The notes under the pieces are model-generated. The model had not been told where the DNA came from. It saw only the letters and a list, made by a program, of their open reading frames with translations, and searched no databases. Position numbers and translations under genes: made by a program. DNA of 64,000 nt from JAADHX01 sp964569385 (GTDB lineage Bacteria; Actinomycetota; Acidimicrobiia; Acidimicrobiales; Poriferisodalaceae), in the NCBI GenBank assembly GCA_964569385.1, contig CAZMUM010000016.1, positions 1 to 64,000 of the forward strand, written 5' to 3'. Below are positions 37,006 through 45,852 of the stretch, piece by piece (positions within the stretch are counted from its first letter, which is position 1; every line of letters starts with the position of its first letter).

Positions 37006-37610
37006 TAGTCGAGGCCAACGTCGTTGCGAGTGAGATCGCAGCCAGCGAGGAAATCGTCGGGAAGATTCGACTCGACTATCTCGGCGTTGTTGCTCGAGTA
37101 CTCATTCGTATGCTTGATGAGCATGCGATCAGACACGAACACGTAGTCGTCGGTGCCGCCGACGAGTTGGACGGTTTGAGGCTTCCAGCTGCCGTCGAGA
37201 ACGACAGGAATCCACGGGTTGTCGAATAGTTCGGCCGGATCGGTTAGGTGGCGAACTCCAGCCGTGGCACAACCGTGCAGTATCTCGAAGGTGACAACAT
37301 CGCCAATCACTTCGACTGAGTCTGGAATGACTCTGCCTTGAATCCGAAACCGTCGATCGCCAAGCTCGTCGCGTTCGGCGACGGCCTGATCGACGTTGCG
37401 AAAGAACACGGTGGCGTCCTGGAGGAATTGCGCAACCAGCAAGCCGAACGCAGCCACGATGAGAACCCCTGCGACGGTGATCCATCGTTTTTTTCCCTTG
37501 CCAAGCTCGCGGCGGATAGCGTCGGCGTCGTCGAGGCCATGACGCGGGGTCAGGTCTGACGCTGGGGGTGGCTCGCTGTCGTCGAGTCCAGACTTGTCGT
37601 TTATGTCCAC
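37005..37610 (-). CDS. ccmE: Heme chaperone CcmE
   Basis: A 201-residue protein: cytoplasmic N-terminus, one membrane segment (residues 43-63) and an external OB fold. The heme-binding motif is LIKHTNEY with H167 and Y171, the His form of CcmE rather than the Cys form known from archaea and some other lineages. GTG at 37610 has GAGGA upstream; the open frame extending to 37832 runs over ccmD and is discounted. The N-terminal tail of about 40 residues is longer than in proteobacteria. Confidence 0.92.
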   Translation of the reverse strand: MDINDKSGLDDSEPPPASDLTPRHGLDDADAIRRELGKGKKRWITVAGVLIVAAFGLLVAQFLQDATVFFRNVDQAVAERDELGDRRFRIQGRVIPDSVEVIGDVVTFEILHGCATAGVRHLTDPAELFDNPWIPVVLDGSWKPQTVQLVGGTDDYVFVSDRMLIKHTNEYSSNNAEIVESNLPDDFLAGCDLTRNDVGLD

Positions 37611-37777
37611 GGGGGTTCCTCGTGTTGTTCTGGCCCTCGAACCGCCTCGGTAGCCAGCCCCCCCAGGCCAAGCTGGTCGGACAATCGGCGTCCGCGCCGA
37701 AGCACCACCAACGCGTACCCGAGAACAGCACCGAACACGATCCCGTAGCCACTTAGGATCATTCCCCAGGATTCCAT
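37601..37777 (-). CDS. ccmD: Heme exporter protein CcmD
   Basis: A 58-residue protein found by reading between ccmC and ccmE. It begins MESWGMILSGYG, has one membrane segment (about residues 7-25) and then the basic stretch ALVVLRRGRRLSDQ, the hallmark of CcmD. Its ATG overlaps the ccmC stop (ATGA) and its TAA lies ten bases inside ccmE. CcmD releases holo-CcmE from the CcmABC complex. Its presence makes the operon complete. Confidence 0.88.
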   Translation of the reverse strand: MESWGMILSGYGIVFGAVLGYALVVLRRGRRLSDQLGLGGLATEAVRGPEQHEEPPWT

Positions 37778-38595
37778 CAGAGCGCGCCTGCTGCTTCTGC
37801 TGTTTCGAGGCCAGACTCGCCGCGTTGGTCAACTTCGGCTCGGCGCGCCGCGAGCGCCACCTCGAGGCCTTCCTCGTCGAATATCTCTTCGAGGCGAATC
37901 ACCCGGTAGCGGTGAATCATGAGCCAGGCCGCAACCATGGTGAATGACATGACAGAGAAGGCGAGCACGAGCAGCATATCGCCGCTAATTTGCGGATCAG
38001 ACAGGTTGCTTAGGCTGGCTTGCTGGTGAAGAGTGACCCACCAAACGACGCTGTAGTGCACGAGCGGCAGATTAACCGCCGCGAACAGCGAAGCAATCGC
38101 GGCTCGCTTGGAACGCACAACGGGCTCGGCCGGAACTTGCCGGAGCGCCAAGTAACCGAGATAGCTCACGAACATGATTGCCGTGGTGGTGAGACGGGCG
38201 TCCCATTGCCAATAAACGCCCCATGTGAGACGCCCCCACATAGCACCGGTGATGATGGTGAGGGCGGTGAAGAACACACCAACTTCGGCGGCCGCTCCGG
38301 CAAGGCGATCGTAGTGACGGCCCTTGTCTGGCCGAGATGCGCCCTTCCAAAGCAACAAGGCGCTGGCGGCCGCGGCGAGAACAAACGATCCATAGGCAAT
38401 CCAGATGGCAGGAAGATGCAGGTACATGAACCTGACCGCTTCGCCTTGATTGATATCGCGTGGCGACACGACTAGGCCAAGCAACGCGACTGCGGCCAGC
38501 GATGCGACGGCTAAACAACCAAGCACACGGGTCGCGATCGACGCAGTCGCCGATCGAGCGAACTGCGAGGTTGTTTCTGGAATCGCCGAGTTCAC
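37777..38595 (-). CDS. ccmC: Heme transporter CcmC
   Basis: A 272-residue membrane protein with six membrane segments and the WWD motif WGVYWQWDARLT near residue 150, which holds heme for transfer to CcmE. The GTG at 38595 has GGAGGA nine bases before it and follows the ccmB stop by two bases, so the longer frame to 38829 is rejected. Confidence 0.93.
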   Translation of the reverse strand: MNSAIPETTSQFARSATASIATRVLGCLAVASLAAVALLGLVVSPRDINQGEAVRFMYLHLPAIWIAYGSFVLAAAASALLLWKGASRPDKGRHYDRLAGAAAEVGVFFTALTIITGAMWGRLTWGVYWQWDARLTTTAIMFVSYLGYLALRQVPAEPVVRSKRAAIASLFAAVNLPLVHYSVVWWVTLHQQASLSNLSDPQISGDMLLVLAFSVMSFTMVAAWLMIHRYRVIRLEEIFDEEGLEVALAARRAEVDQRGESGLETAEAAGAL

Positions 38596-38597
38596 GA

Positions 38598-39305
38598 TCA
38601 ACCATCCTCCATCAGCGGGCCAGCCGACAGCGTACCCAGGGTCAGATACACAACGGACATCACCCCCAACATTGCCACCCAGTTCCAACCCGCTTGGGTC
38701 GAGACTCCGAGAGCACGATCGAACGCACGGCTTCCGGCCAGAAGCAGTGGCGCCACAACTGGTAGCAGCAGTAGCGGCAACAACGTCTCGCGCACGCGAA
38801 GTCCAAGAGACATAGCCCCGTAGATGCATCCAGCCGCCGCGAACCCGCTAGTACCTACTACGGCGGCCACGATCAGAAGTAACCACTCGTCGACGCTGGC
38901 ATCGAAGAACACGATGACTCCACCGAACAGAACCACTTCGAGAAACAGCAACTGAATCGCAACGGCAAGCGTCTTCCCAAGATAGATCGACCCCGGTCGC
39001 AAGCCAGAAAGCCGCAGCGCATCGGTGAGACCATCGACTCCCTCCACAGTGAACGCCCGCTGCACAGTCAACAGGCCGCTGAACAGGACACCTACCCAAA
39101 ACAACCCGGGAGCTCCGAGTGAAAGAAGCTGCGGATTGGCATCGAATGCAAGCGCGAACACGATCAGGATCAGCAGTCCAAGCGGCGCGACTTGGTTGGT
39201 AGTTACGCGAGATCGCCACTCGATAGTCAGATCTTTGCGCGCTACGAGCAGTACTTCTCGTAGCGGATTGTCGACCGAGAGCTTTACAAGCCGGCGCGAG
39301 CCCAT
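38598..39305 (-). CDS. ccmB: Heme exporter permease CcmB
   Basis: A 235-residue membrane protein with six hydrophobic segments. VARKDLTIEWRSR near residue 22, preceding the first membrane helix, is the typical CcmB N-terminus, and FTVEGVDGLTDALRLSGL near 85 matches the family's cytoplasmic loop. It starts at the ccmA stop, overlapping by one base. Confidence 0.92.
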   Translation of the reverse strand: MGSRRLVKLSVDNPLREVLLVARKDLTIEWRSRVTTNQVAPLGLLILIVFALAFDANPQLLSLGAPGLFWVGVLFSGLLTVQRAFTVEGVDGLTDALRLSGLRPGSIYLGKTLAVAIQLLFLEVVLFGGVIVFFDASVDEWLLLIVAAVVGTSGFAAAGCIYGAMSLGLRVRETLLPLLLLPVVAPLLLAGSRAFDRALGVSTQAGWNWVAMLGVMSVVYLTLGTLSAGPLMEDG

Positions 39306-39979
39306 TACTGGCCCGCTCTCTCGCCAGGATCGACTTTCTCGTTGGCCACTACGCAGCCGCCGACAAAGGTAAGCACCCTGTCGGCCACCGCTAGTGCCCG
39401 GTCGAGTTCGTGACTAGCAAACACAACAGTGGCCCCAGCTCGTGCCGCCTCGCGAAGTAGTTGGTCCAGAAGGTCGCGCCCGTCTTGGTCGAGACCAGCG
39501 TGGGGCTCGTCGAGTAGCCACAACCGAGGGCGGCGGGCCACCAACGTTGCCAGCGCAACGCGCCGACGTTGACCAGCCGACAACCGTTCGACCTCGATGC
39601 TCAGAAGGCGCCTTTCGAGCCCGACACGTTTAGCGGCCGATATCGCCTCAACGCGCCCAACTCCAACGGTCGCAGCCCAAAATTCGAGATTGTCCTGCAC
39701 CGTCAGGTCATCGTAGAGGTGTGTTTGATGACCCAGTAGACCAACGTGTTTACGAATCGATCGGCGTTCGACCGTTAGATCACGCCCCAACACCTCTACT
39801 CGCCCCGAGGTAGCAGACAACAAACCAGCGCAAGTACGCAGGAAGGTCGTCTTGCCCACACCGTTAGGGCCTTGGAGCAGTACCACTTCGCCAGCATCGA
39901 TCGAAGCAGTCGCCCCCGCTAGAGCAGGGAAGCGCCCAAGAAGCACGACAGCCTCGTGCAGGACAATCGCCGGCGACAT
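39305..39979 (-). CDS. ccmA: Heme exporter ATP-binding protein CcmA
   Basis: A 224-residue ABC ATPase: Walker A GPNGVGKTT at residues 37-45, signature LSAGQRRRVALA near 130 and Walker B LWLLDEPHAGLD. It powers release of holo-CcmE. The ATG at 39979 gives the normal N-terminus; no ribosome binding site is evident, and an open frame continues to 40093. First gene of the operon ccmABCDEFGHI, which runs without gaps to 33108. Confidence 0.9.
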   Translation of the reverse strand: MSPAIVLHEAVVLLGRFPALAGATASIDAGEVVLLQGPNGVGKTTFLRTCAGLLSATSGRVEVLGRDLTVERRSIRKHVGLLGHQTHLYDDLTVQDNLEFWAATVGVGRVEAISAAKRVGLERRLLSIEVERLSAGQRRRVALATLVARRPRLWLLDEPHAGLDQDGRDLLDQLLREAARAGATVVFASHELDRALAVADRVLTFVGGCVVANEKVDPGERAGQ

Positions 39980-40166
39980 CGGAGCCAGACTAGTTGGGTC
40001 GTTGGAATTGCGGTCGACAACACCAGGGTTAACCACAAACAGCAACAGTCGACGCCGTTCCCACAAACGACCAACTTCGATCGTTGCGCTCATTGCTACG
40101 GGCCCGCGCCCTTGGTGAAGCAGCGAAGGTCTACCTTCTTACCCAGAGTTACGAGCGAATACCGGA

Positions 40167-41420
40167 GTGAACAAACCTGTGAACTGGAGTCGAGTAGTCG
40201 GCAATGCTGGACGCACACTCATCGGCGCGGGCACGCTCATCTTGCTGTTTGTGGTGTACCAGTTGTGGGGCACCGCCCTGCAAGAGATGCAGGCTCAGCA
40301 GGATCTCGAAGAAGACTTCAATGCCGCCGTACTCGAACAACGTGGCGACCAGGCAACCGACTTGAGCCTCGAAGAGGTAGTCCTGCCCGAGAGCCTCACT
40401 TCTGCTTCGGTGCAGACCGCCGCCGTGGTCGATCTTTCGACCGAAGCAAGCGAAGCTCGAATTCGGAGCGGCGACCTCGGAACCACTCAGGTCGTTGATC
40501 TATCGAACCTTCCAGCCGAAGTACTAAGTCGCGAAGCTGGTCCGCCGCCCCCTCCGCCAGAAGAGGGTGACGGTATTGCCCAGATTCGAATTCCACGCAT
40601 TGGGCTAACCAAGACGGTCGTTGAGGGTGTCAGCACGGACTCGCTCAGGAAGGGTCCCGGCCACTATCCAGGAACGCCACTTCCAGGTCAGGAAGGAAAC
40701 TCTGCAATTGCCGGACACCGCACGACCTACGGTGCACCGTTCAATCGCCTTGACGAACTCGAAGAGAACGATCTGATCTACGTAACTACGGTGCAGGGAT
40801 CGTTTGTCTATCGCGTGGCCGAGAAACTCATCGTCTCTCCGAAGGACGTATATGTTCTCGACGCCACCGAGGACAACAGACTGACGCTCACTACCTGCCA
40901 TCCGATCTACAGTGCCCGCCAGCGCCTGATAATTGTGGCCGAGTTGCTAGGTGACCCTGTTGCTGCTGATCCGGCCCAGCTGCTCGACTCCGGCGCCGCG
41001 ATCGCTCAGCTTCCCGAAGAACAGATAACGCTCGATACCATCGCGGCGAACGGCCCTGTCGCTATCGATCCCGATGAACCCGCTCTTGGGATCGATCCTG
41101 GCGTTACTGCCCCCGCCCCGATTGAGGTCGAAGTCGGAGCCCCGACCCCAACCACAGTCGAACCACCGGCTCCAGCCACCGCCGCCACGCCGCCAAGCAC
41201 CGAAGCTGAAAATTTGTTCGGAGGCGTCGGTGTTGACGCTCGCGCCGCCTTGCCGGCCATCTTCATGGCGTTCCTAACAGCATTCGTTGGGATTGGTGTG
41301 TGGCTCGCGTCCAACCGCTGGACCGCGTGGCAGTCCTACCTTGTCGGTACTCCGATCTTTTTGATCTCCTTGTTCTATTTCTTTGAGACGTTTTCGCGAG
41401 TGGTTGCCTTCAACGTCTAG
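40167..41420 (+). CDS. Class E sortase with C-terminal membrane extension
   Basis: A 417-residue membrane protein. One N-terminal membrane segment (residues 18-35) and a charged linker precede the sortase domain with catalytic H184 (IAGHRTTYG), C244 (LTTCHPIYSARQR) and R251 or R253. A Pro/Thr-rich linker and two further membrane segments close the protein, an extension beyond the usual class E length. It should anchor secreted proteins to the cell wall; no LPxTG-type substrate was seen in the window. GTG 40167 is used; GTG 40179, preceded by GGAG, is a close alternative. Divergent from ccmA. Confidence 0.88.
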   Translation: MNKPVNWSRVVGNAGRTLIGAGTLILLFVVYQLWGTALQEMQAQQDLEEDFNAAVLEQRGDQATDLSLEEVVLPESLTSASVQTAAVVDLSTEASEARIRSGDLGTTQVVDLSNLPAEVLSREAGPPPPPPEEGDGIAQIRIPRIGLTKTVVEGVSTDSLRKGPGHYPGTPLPGQEGNSAIAGHRTTYGAPFNRLDELEENDLIYVTTVQGSFVYRVAEKLIVSPKDVYVLDATEDNRLTLTTCHPIYSARQRLIIVAELLGDPVAADPAQLLDSGAAIAQLPEEQITLDTIAANGPVAIDPDEPALGIDPGVTAPAPIEVEVGAPTPTTVEPPAPATAATPPSTEAENLFGGVGVDARAALPAIFMAFLTAFVGIGVWLASNRWTAWQSYLVGTPIFLISLFYFFETFSRVVAFNV

Positions 41421-41511
41421 CGACTGGGTTCGAACTTCGCTCTAGCCAGTTGAGGACCCAAACGAGTGCATCGCATCACTCACCCCGCTGGGTGAACTAG
41501 CGTGCACAGCC

Positions 41512-42204
41512 GTGTGGATCGTTGTAGCAGCACTTCCAATCGGCTTATTGATAGGTCTCATCTCGGGCGGCGACTTCGGGTCGCTTCGCGACCTCGAAGT
41601 CAAACTGTGGCCTGTCGCGCTTCCAGCTATTGCCTTGGCCATCGTCATCTCGCTCGATGCCGATCCTCCGCTCGAACGTATCCTGTTGCCGGTCAGCCTC
41701 TTGTTGTTCGCCGTTGTGGTTTTTGCCAACCTCAACGTGGTCGGTATGGCCGTAGTTGGCGTCGGAATCATCGCCAACCTCGTACCGGTACTACTCAATG
41801 GCGATATGCCAGTACACGAACAGGCTGTCATCGATGCTGGCATAGCTACAGAACAGACCGTCGAGTTCGTCGAACTTGGCGCCGGAAGGCGGTTCGAGGA
41901 ACCAGGGGATCTTCTGACACCGCTCGACGCGAGGATCCCAATCGGGGTCGTCGACGAGGTGTTCACTTTTGGTGACCTCATAGTCATCCTCGGGTTGGTG
42001 AACGTAGGGGTCAGACTGGTTCGGCCGCTGGGCCGACCATCGGAATCGGTGGTAGCAACCCAACCGGTTCTCGATCTCCGCGATCAACCACTTCAGCTAC
42101 CAGACGACGATGTCCCGTCGTTCGTTCAGACTGGCAGTCAGGACACTTCGACCACACAGCGGTTGCCCACCGTCGTCAAGGGATCGGCCAGCTGGGACGT
42201 TTGA
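41512..42204 (+). CDS. DUF5317 family membrane protein
   Basis: A 230-residue protein with about five hydrophobic segments and the LNGDMPVHEQAV segment near residue 100 that characterises the family. The C-terminal 60 residues are polar. Function is unknown. It follows the sortase gene by 91 bases, in which TCACCC/GGGTGA forms a small hairpin (41480-41495). The start is GTG without a clear ribosome binding site. Confidence 0.78.
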   Translation: MWIVVAALPIGLLIGLISGGDFGSLRDLEVKLWPVALPAIALAIVISLDADPPLERILLPVSLLLFAVVVFANLNVVGMAVVGVGIIANLVPVLLNGDMPVHEQAVIDAGIATEQTVEFVELGAGRRFEEPGDLLTPLDARIPIGVVDEVFTFGDLIVILGLVNVGVRLVRPLGRPSESVVATQPVLDLRDQPLQLPDDDVPSFVQTGSQDTSTTQRLPTVVKGSASWDV

Positions 42205-42285
42205 TTGGCCAAACTGCGTGCGGATCTCGCTACCGTGGCCGTCCCAGCCCACAGTAATCTTCTACACGAGCGCAGCCCTTCGCCC

Positions 42286-42591
42286 ATGACTAACGACGAC
42301 ACAGCCTCGAACCGGCCACTGCCTGCACTGGCCGCCGATGACCCCATCATGGTTAAACGAGCCACGATCAGACGCCTCGTTTCTGTGGGCAAACGTTCCG
42401 GCTACGGGATGTTCGCTGCGGCAATTGTCCTCTTTGTAGTTGGATTCGTCACCAGTTTCACCACTTTCATAACGAGCACCATCACGTTCTGCCTCGTTGT
42501 CGGCTCGCTGGTGCTGGCGCCTGCGATCGTGTTCGGATACGGCATCCACGCAGCCGAGCGACACGACCTCGGCCTTCCGGACGGTCACTAA
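42286..42591 (+). CDS. Small membrane protein of unknown function
   Basis: A 101-residue protein with a polar N-terminus (MVKRATIRRLVSVGKRSGYG) and two hydrophobic segments (about residues 42-62 and 66-86). ATG 42286 is preferred; the frame is open to 42205. It lies three bases before the TetR-type gene and is likely co-expressed with it. I do not recognise a family. Confidence 0.7.
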   Translation: MTNDDTASNRPLPALAADDPIMVKRATIRRLVSVGKRSGYGMFAAAIVLFVVGFVTSFTTFITSTITFCLVVGSLVLAPAIVFGYGIHAAERHDLGLPDGH

Positions 42592-42594
42592 GTT

Positions 42595-43170
42595 ATGGCC
42601 AGAATGCAGGCCGCCGAACGGCGGCGCCAACTTCTCGACGTCGCTCTAGCCAGCTTCTCGCGAGACGGTTACCACGGCACCACGATGAACGATGTAGCCG
42701 ATGCCGCAGGCGTTACGAAGCCCGTTCTGTACCAGCATTTTCCGTCCAAGGGCGATCTGTATCGCGAGCTCCTGGGCGATGTAAGCAGTGATCTCGCCAG
42801 GGCGGTCACCAACGCGGTGCGACAGGCCAGTGGCGGCCACGATCAGGTGCGAGCGGGCCTTACCGCGTACTTCACATTTGTTCGCGGCCACCGTACCGAG
42901 TTCAGATTGCTGTTCGGGAGCGGGGCCCAGACGACCGACGAGTTTGCTGGTGCGGCCCGCGATGTTGAGCGGTCAATGGCCACGGCCATCTCTCATATGG
43001 TCGGAGCATCGGCCAGACCCGACACCAAGTACTTCGCATACTCGATCGTGTCTATGGCCGAGGGTGCGTGCCGGCACTGGTTATCGAACGATCCAGACAC
43101 ACCGCCTTCTGTGGTGGCAGATCAACTAGCGAGTCTTCTTTGGTTCGGGCTCAGAACCGCTGCGGACTGA
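42595..43170 (+). CDS. TetR family transcriptional regulator
   Basis: A 191-residue regulator with the TetR HTH in residues 8-54 (RRQLLDVALASFSRDGYHGTT, then VTKPVLYQHFPSKGDLY). The C-terminal ligand domain is of the AcrR type. Its 3' end overlaps the convergent Ada-AlkA gene by 45 bases. A likely target is its own operon with the small membrane protein. Confidence 0.92.
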   Translation: MARMQAAERRRQLLDVALASFSRDGYHGTTMNDVADAAGVTKPVLYQHFPSKGDLYRELLGDVSSDLARAVTNAVRQASGGHDQVRAGLTAYFTFVRGHRTEFRLLFGSGAQTTDEFAGAARDVERSMATAISHMVGASARPDTKYFAYSIVSMAEGACRHWLSNDPDTPPSVVADQLASLLWFGLRTAAD

Positions 43171-44538
43171 CCAGACCAGAGCCGCGGCCAACGATCTATT
43201 GGGCGCCCAAGTCGCCGACACCCGCGCAACGTCGGATGCATCAGCACGGCCACCGCCGACCAGCGCGCCTACGCCGTCGCGAAGTCCGAGGTCGCTGGAT
43301 GGAAAGGCATCAGCCGATCGCGACACTCTCATCGCGACCAGCTCAGTAGTCCACGGTCCGATCCCCCGAACTTCGAGCAGCGCCTCGGCTAGCGACGCTG
43401 GCTCGTCACCGAGGCGAATCTCGCCAGCCGCCACAAGACCGGCGATGTCTCGGATGGTTTGGGCCCGACGTCCGGTGAACCCGCAGGCCTCCAAATCGGC
43501 CTCGGCCAACTCGGTAGGCGTCGGGAATCGGCGGTTAAGACCAAGCCGATCGAGTCCGGTCACCGGTTCGGTACATGAGGCCACCAGCCTTCCGGTCATT
43601 GTCGATGCGCCGACCACGCTCACTTGCTGCCCGACGATGATGCGGATCAGCGACTCGAAGCGGTCCCATGCTCCCGGAACCCTTGTCGAGGGCGATGCGA
43701 GGACCAGCGGACCAAGCACCGCGTCGTTGGCGAGGGCTTCAACCTCACCAGCCGAGGCGAGATCGAGTCCGACAAGGCGTCGAACCCGGTGCACAACGTC
43801 GATGAGCCCGGCAAAGTCAGGAAGGTGGAGCACCAAGTCGAGACTCTCGGGCTCGGTTTGGGCAATCTCGATGACACCAAGGTGTCCGCAAAGCGTAAAG
43901 GTCCTCGCATAGAGATTTGGTTCAACAACTTCAACGCTAGGGATGGACCGCGGGGCTAAATACTGCAGGCACGAACTCCAGTCGACGTTGGGAGCCGGCA
44001 GGGTCAGAGCCAAGCCGCCATCGATCGAGTCCGGGCTTCGGCGACGTCGGTGACGAAGATCGCTCGGTGCGAAGGCGAATACTTGGCGTACCACTCGGTT
44101 CATCTGTCTGACCGAGTTGAAACCCGCAGCGAAGGCGATCTGGGTGACCGTCAGATCGGTTTCGTCGAGAAGTCGGCGAGCAAAGTGAGCCCGGCGGGAG
44201 CGCGCGACAGCATCGGGGGTCGCACCGAGGTACTCAATGAATAGTCGACGGAGATGACGATGGCTGTACCCGACGGCAGCCGCGAGCTCGGTTTCGGTGG
44301 CCGAATCGAGCATGCCTTCGCCCACAAGCTCTAGGGCCCTTCGCAACGGGGCTGGTGAGGTTGCATCGAGTTCCGACCCTGGTTTGAGATCTGGTCGACA
44401 ACGAAGACACGGCCTAAAACCGGCAACTTCGGCTGCGACTTGGGATCCATACGCCTCGGTGTTTTCGGGCTTCGGCCGCGCCGAACATCCGGAATGGCAG
44501 TAGATGCCGGTGGTTCTGACTGCGGTTACGTTGACCAT
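43126..44538 (-). CDS. Ada-AlkA fusion: methyl-responsive regulator and 3-methyladenine DNA glycosylase
   Basis: A 470-residue fusion. Residues 1-50 are the Ada zinc domain with Cys14, Cys18, Cys44 and Cys47 (GIYCHSGC, PCLRC), where one Cys takes a methyl group from DNA phosphotriesters. Residues 60-170 hold an AraC-type double HTH. The remainder is an AlkA glycosylase with HhH RGIGPWTTEL and catalytic Asp in FPSSDLGL. ATG 44538 has AGGA eight bases upstream; the open frame to 44706 would run through the palindrome. It is divergent from ogt across that palindrome and may control both. Confidence 0.92.
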   Translation of the reverse strand: MVNVTAVRTTGIYCHSGCSARPKPENTEAYGSQVAAEVAGFRPCLRCRPDLKPGSELDATSPAPLRRALELVGEGMLDSATETELAAAVGYSHRHLRRLFIEYLGATPDAVARSRRAHFARRLLDETDLTVTQIAFAAGFNSVRQMNRVVRQVFAFAPSDLRHRRRRSPDSIDGGLALTLPAPNVDWSSCLQYLAPRSIPSVEVVEPNLYARTFTLCGHLGVIEIAQTEPESLDLVLHLPDFAGLIDVVHRVRRLVGLDLASAGEVEALANDAVLGPLVLASPSTRVPGAWDRFESLIRIIVGQQVSVVGASTMTGRLVASCTEPVTGLDRLGLNRRFPTPTELAEADLEACGFTGRRAQTIRDIAGLVAAGEIRLGDEPASLAEALLEVRGIGPWTTELVAMRVSRSADAFPSSDLGLRDGVGALVGGGRADASDVARVSATWAPNRSLAAALVWSVRSGSEPEPKKTR

Positions 44539-44571
44539 GACATCATCCTGGCGTCGTTGCAGCTGAGCGAT

Positions 44572-44615
44572 GCGACATATTCGGACACGCGTAGGAGTAT
44601 GTCCGAATATGTCGC
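44572..44615. promoter_or_regulatory. Perfect 16-bp inverted repeat between ada-alkA and ogt
   Basis: Arms GCGACATATTCGGACA (44572-44587) and its exact complement (44600-44615) flank 12 bases. It lies 34 bases before the ada-alkA start and 67 bases before the ogt start. A dimeric operator for the alkylation response, bound by Ada-AlkA or another regulator, is the obvious hypothesis. Confidence 0.75.
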
Positions 44616-44681
44616 AAGTCGGCCAACAAGGATCATCGATGATGACAACAACCTGATCTGTCAGACTTCCCGAGGACTCCG

Positions 44682-45206
44682 ATGACCCGCACTCATTCCA
44701 CACCACTCGCCGAAATCAAATACGAAAGCCCTGTCGGTTCGCTCGCCGTCATTGTCAGTGAGGTCGGCCTTGCCGCCGTGCTTTGGCCGACCGAGAGCGA
44801 GGGACGGGTCGTGCTTGCCGCCACCGGCACCAGATCATCGAGCCATGACCGGGTGATCGATGTTGTCACCAAACAGCTCGATGAGTACTTCGCCGGGACA
44901 CTCACGAAGTTCGACGTTCCGTTGGACACTGTAGGCACCGACTTTCAGCAGGCCGTTTGGGCCAAGCTGTACGAGATCGACTTTGGCACCACCAAGACCT
45001 ATGGAGAGGTTGCAGCATCGTTAGGTAGCCCAAAGGCAAGTCGGGCCGTCGGCGCCGCTACCGGAAAGAACCCGATCTCGATCATCGTGCCATGCCACCG
45101 CGTAGTAGGCGCGACCGGGGCCCTCACCGGGTTCGCAGGCGGCCTCAAGACCAAACGAATCCTCCTCGAACACGAGGGCCACACCGCCGCAACCCTCGGT
45201 TGCTAA
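44682..45206 (+). CDS. ogt: Methylated-DNA-protein-cysteine S-methyltransferase
   Basis: A 174-residue O6-alkylguanine-DNA alkyltransferase. The acceptor is C138 in IIVPCHRVVG, followed by LTGFAGGLKTKRILLEHEG. It repairs O6-methylguanine in a single-turnover reaction. Divergent from ada-alkA across a perfect inverted repeat, so induced by alkylation damage is likely. Confidence 0.95.
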   Translation: MTRTHSTPLAEIKYESPVGSLAVIVSEVGLAAVLWPTESEGRVVLAATGTRSSSHDRVIDVVTKQLDEYFAGTLTKFDVPLDTVGTDFQQAVWAKLYEIDFGTTKTYGEVAASLGSPKASRAVGAATGKNPISIIVPCHRVVGATGALTGFAGGLKTKRILLEHEGHTAATLGC

Positions 45207-45321
45207 CCGGCTTCTCACTCTCACAGCCACATCCACTGGGTTCGAGCGACAATCCGATAGCCACTCCTGTCACCGGCATCTGTTCGCCGGCGGACGTTTC
45301 CCGGTGACGGTGGTGGTCTTT

Positions 45322-45744
45322 CTAGTCGAGGTGGCGGGCAAACCAGAGCTGGGCTATGGCGAAGTCGAGTACGCCGACGGCTACAAAACCAAGGAACACC
45401 TTGCCACCAGTGCTGACCAGGTCGGCGACGATCACAACGACGGTTCCGAGGACCCAAGCGATGTCGCCGACAGCGATTAGTCGGCTCTGTTGGCCTAGCC
45501 GTCGGTGGGCGCGGCTTGCCACAGCAGCCACCCGAACCGCAAACAACAGAAGGCCGATCGAGAGACCTACAACAACGCCGACGTGAACTTCGAGTAGGTC
45601 GGCAAAGTAGCCAGCAGCAACGATTCCTGCGATAGCTGAGATGGCAGATGTAGCGGCGTTCAGCTTAAGAACCAAACGCAGACGGCGCTTGGATGTCGCG
45701 GACTGGTTGGCTAGCTCCGATGAAACGGATGCGGTGGCGGTCAT
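45322..45744 (-). CDS. Four-helix membrane protein of unknown function
   Basis: A 140-residue protein with four hydrophobic segments (about residues 30-50, 55-75, 90-110, 115-133). ATG 45744 has GGGAG eight bases upstream. It is divergent from an MmyB-like regulator, which is therefore its likely controller. No known family recognised. Confidence 0.72.
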   Translation of the reverse strand: MTATASVSSELANQSATSKRRLRLVLKLNAATSAISAIAGIVAAGYFADLLEVHVGVVVGLSIGLLLFAVRVAAVASRAHRRLGQQSRLIAVGDIAWVLGTVVVIVADLVSTGGKVFLGFVAVGVLDFAIAQLWFARHLD

Positions 45745-45799
45745 GGTTCTCCCGTGGGTTGTGCTGCCCTCATCTTCGAGAACCCGGCGCTTGAGATCC

Positions 45800-45816
45800 A
45801 TGACCTCCTAGGTCAT
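45800..45816. promoter_or_regulatory. Palindrome upstream of the MmyB-like regulator
   Basis: ATGACCT and AGGTCAT around a 3-base spacer, 37 bases before the regulator start and 56 bases before the divergent membrane-protein start. A second imperfect repeat (GGCCA/TGGCC) follows it. A plausible autoregulatory operator. Confidence 0.45.
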
Positions 45817-45852
45817 GGCCACAATGTCGTATGGCCTCGTAATGTCAGAGAC

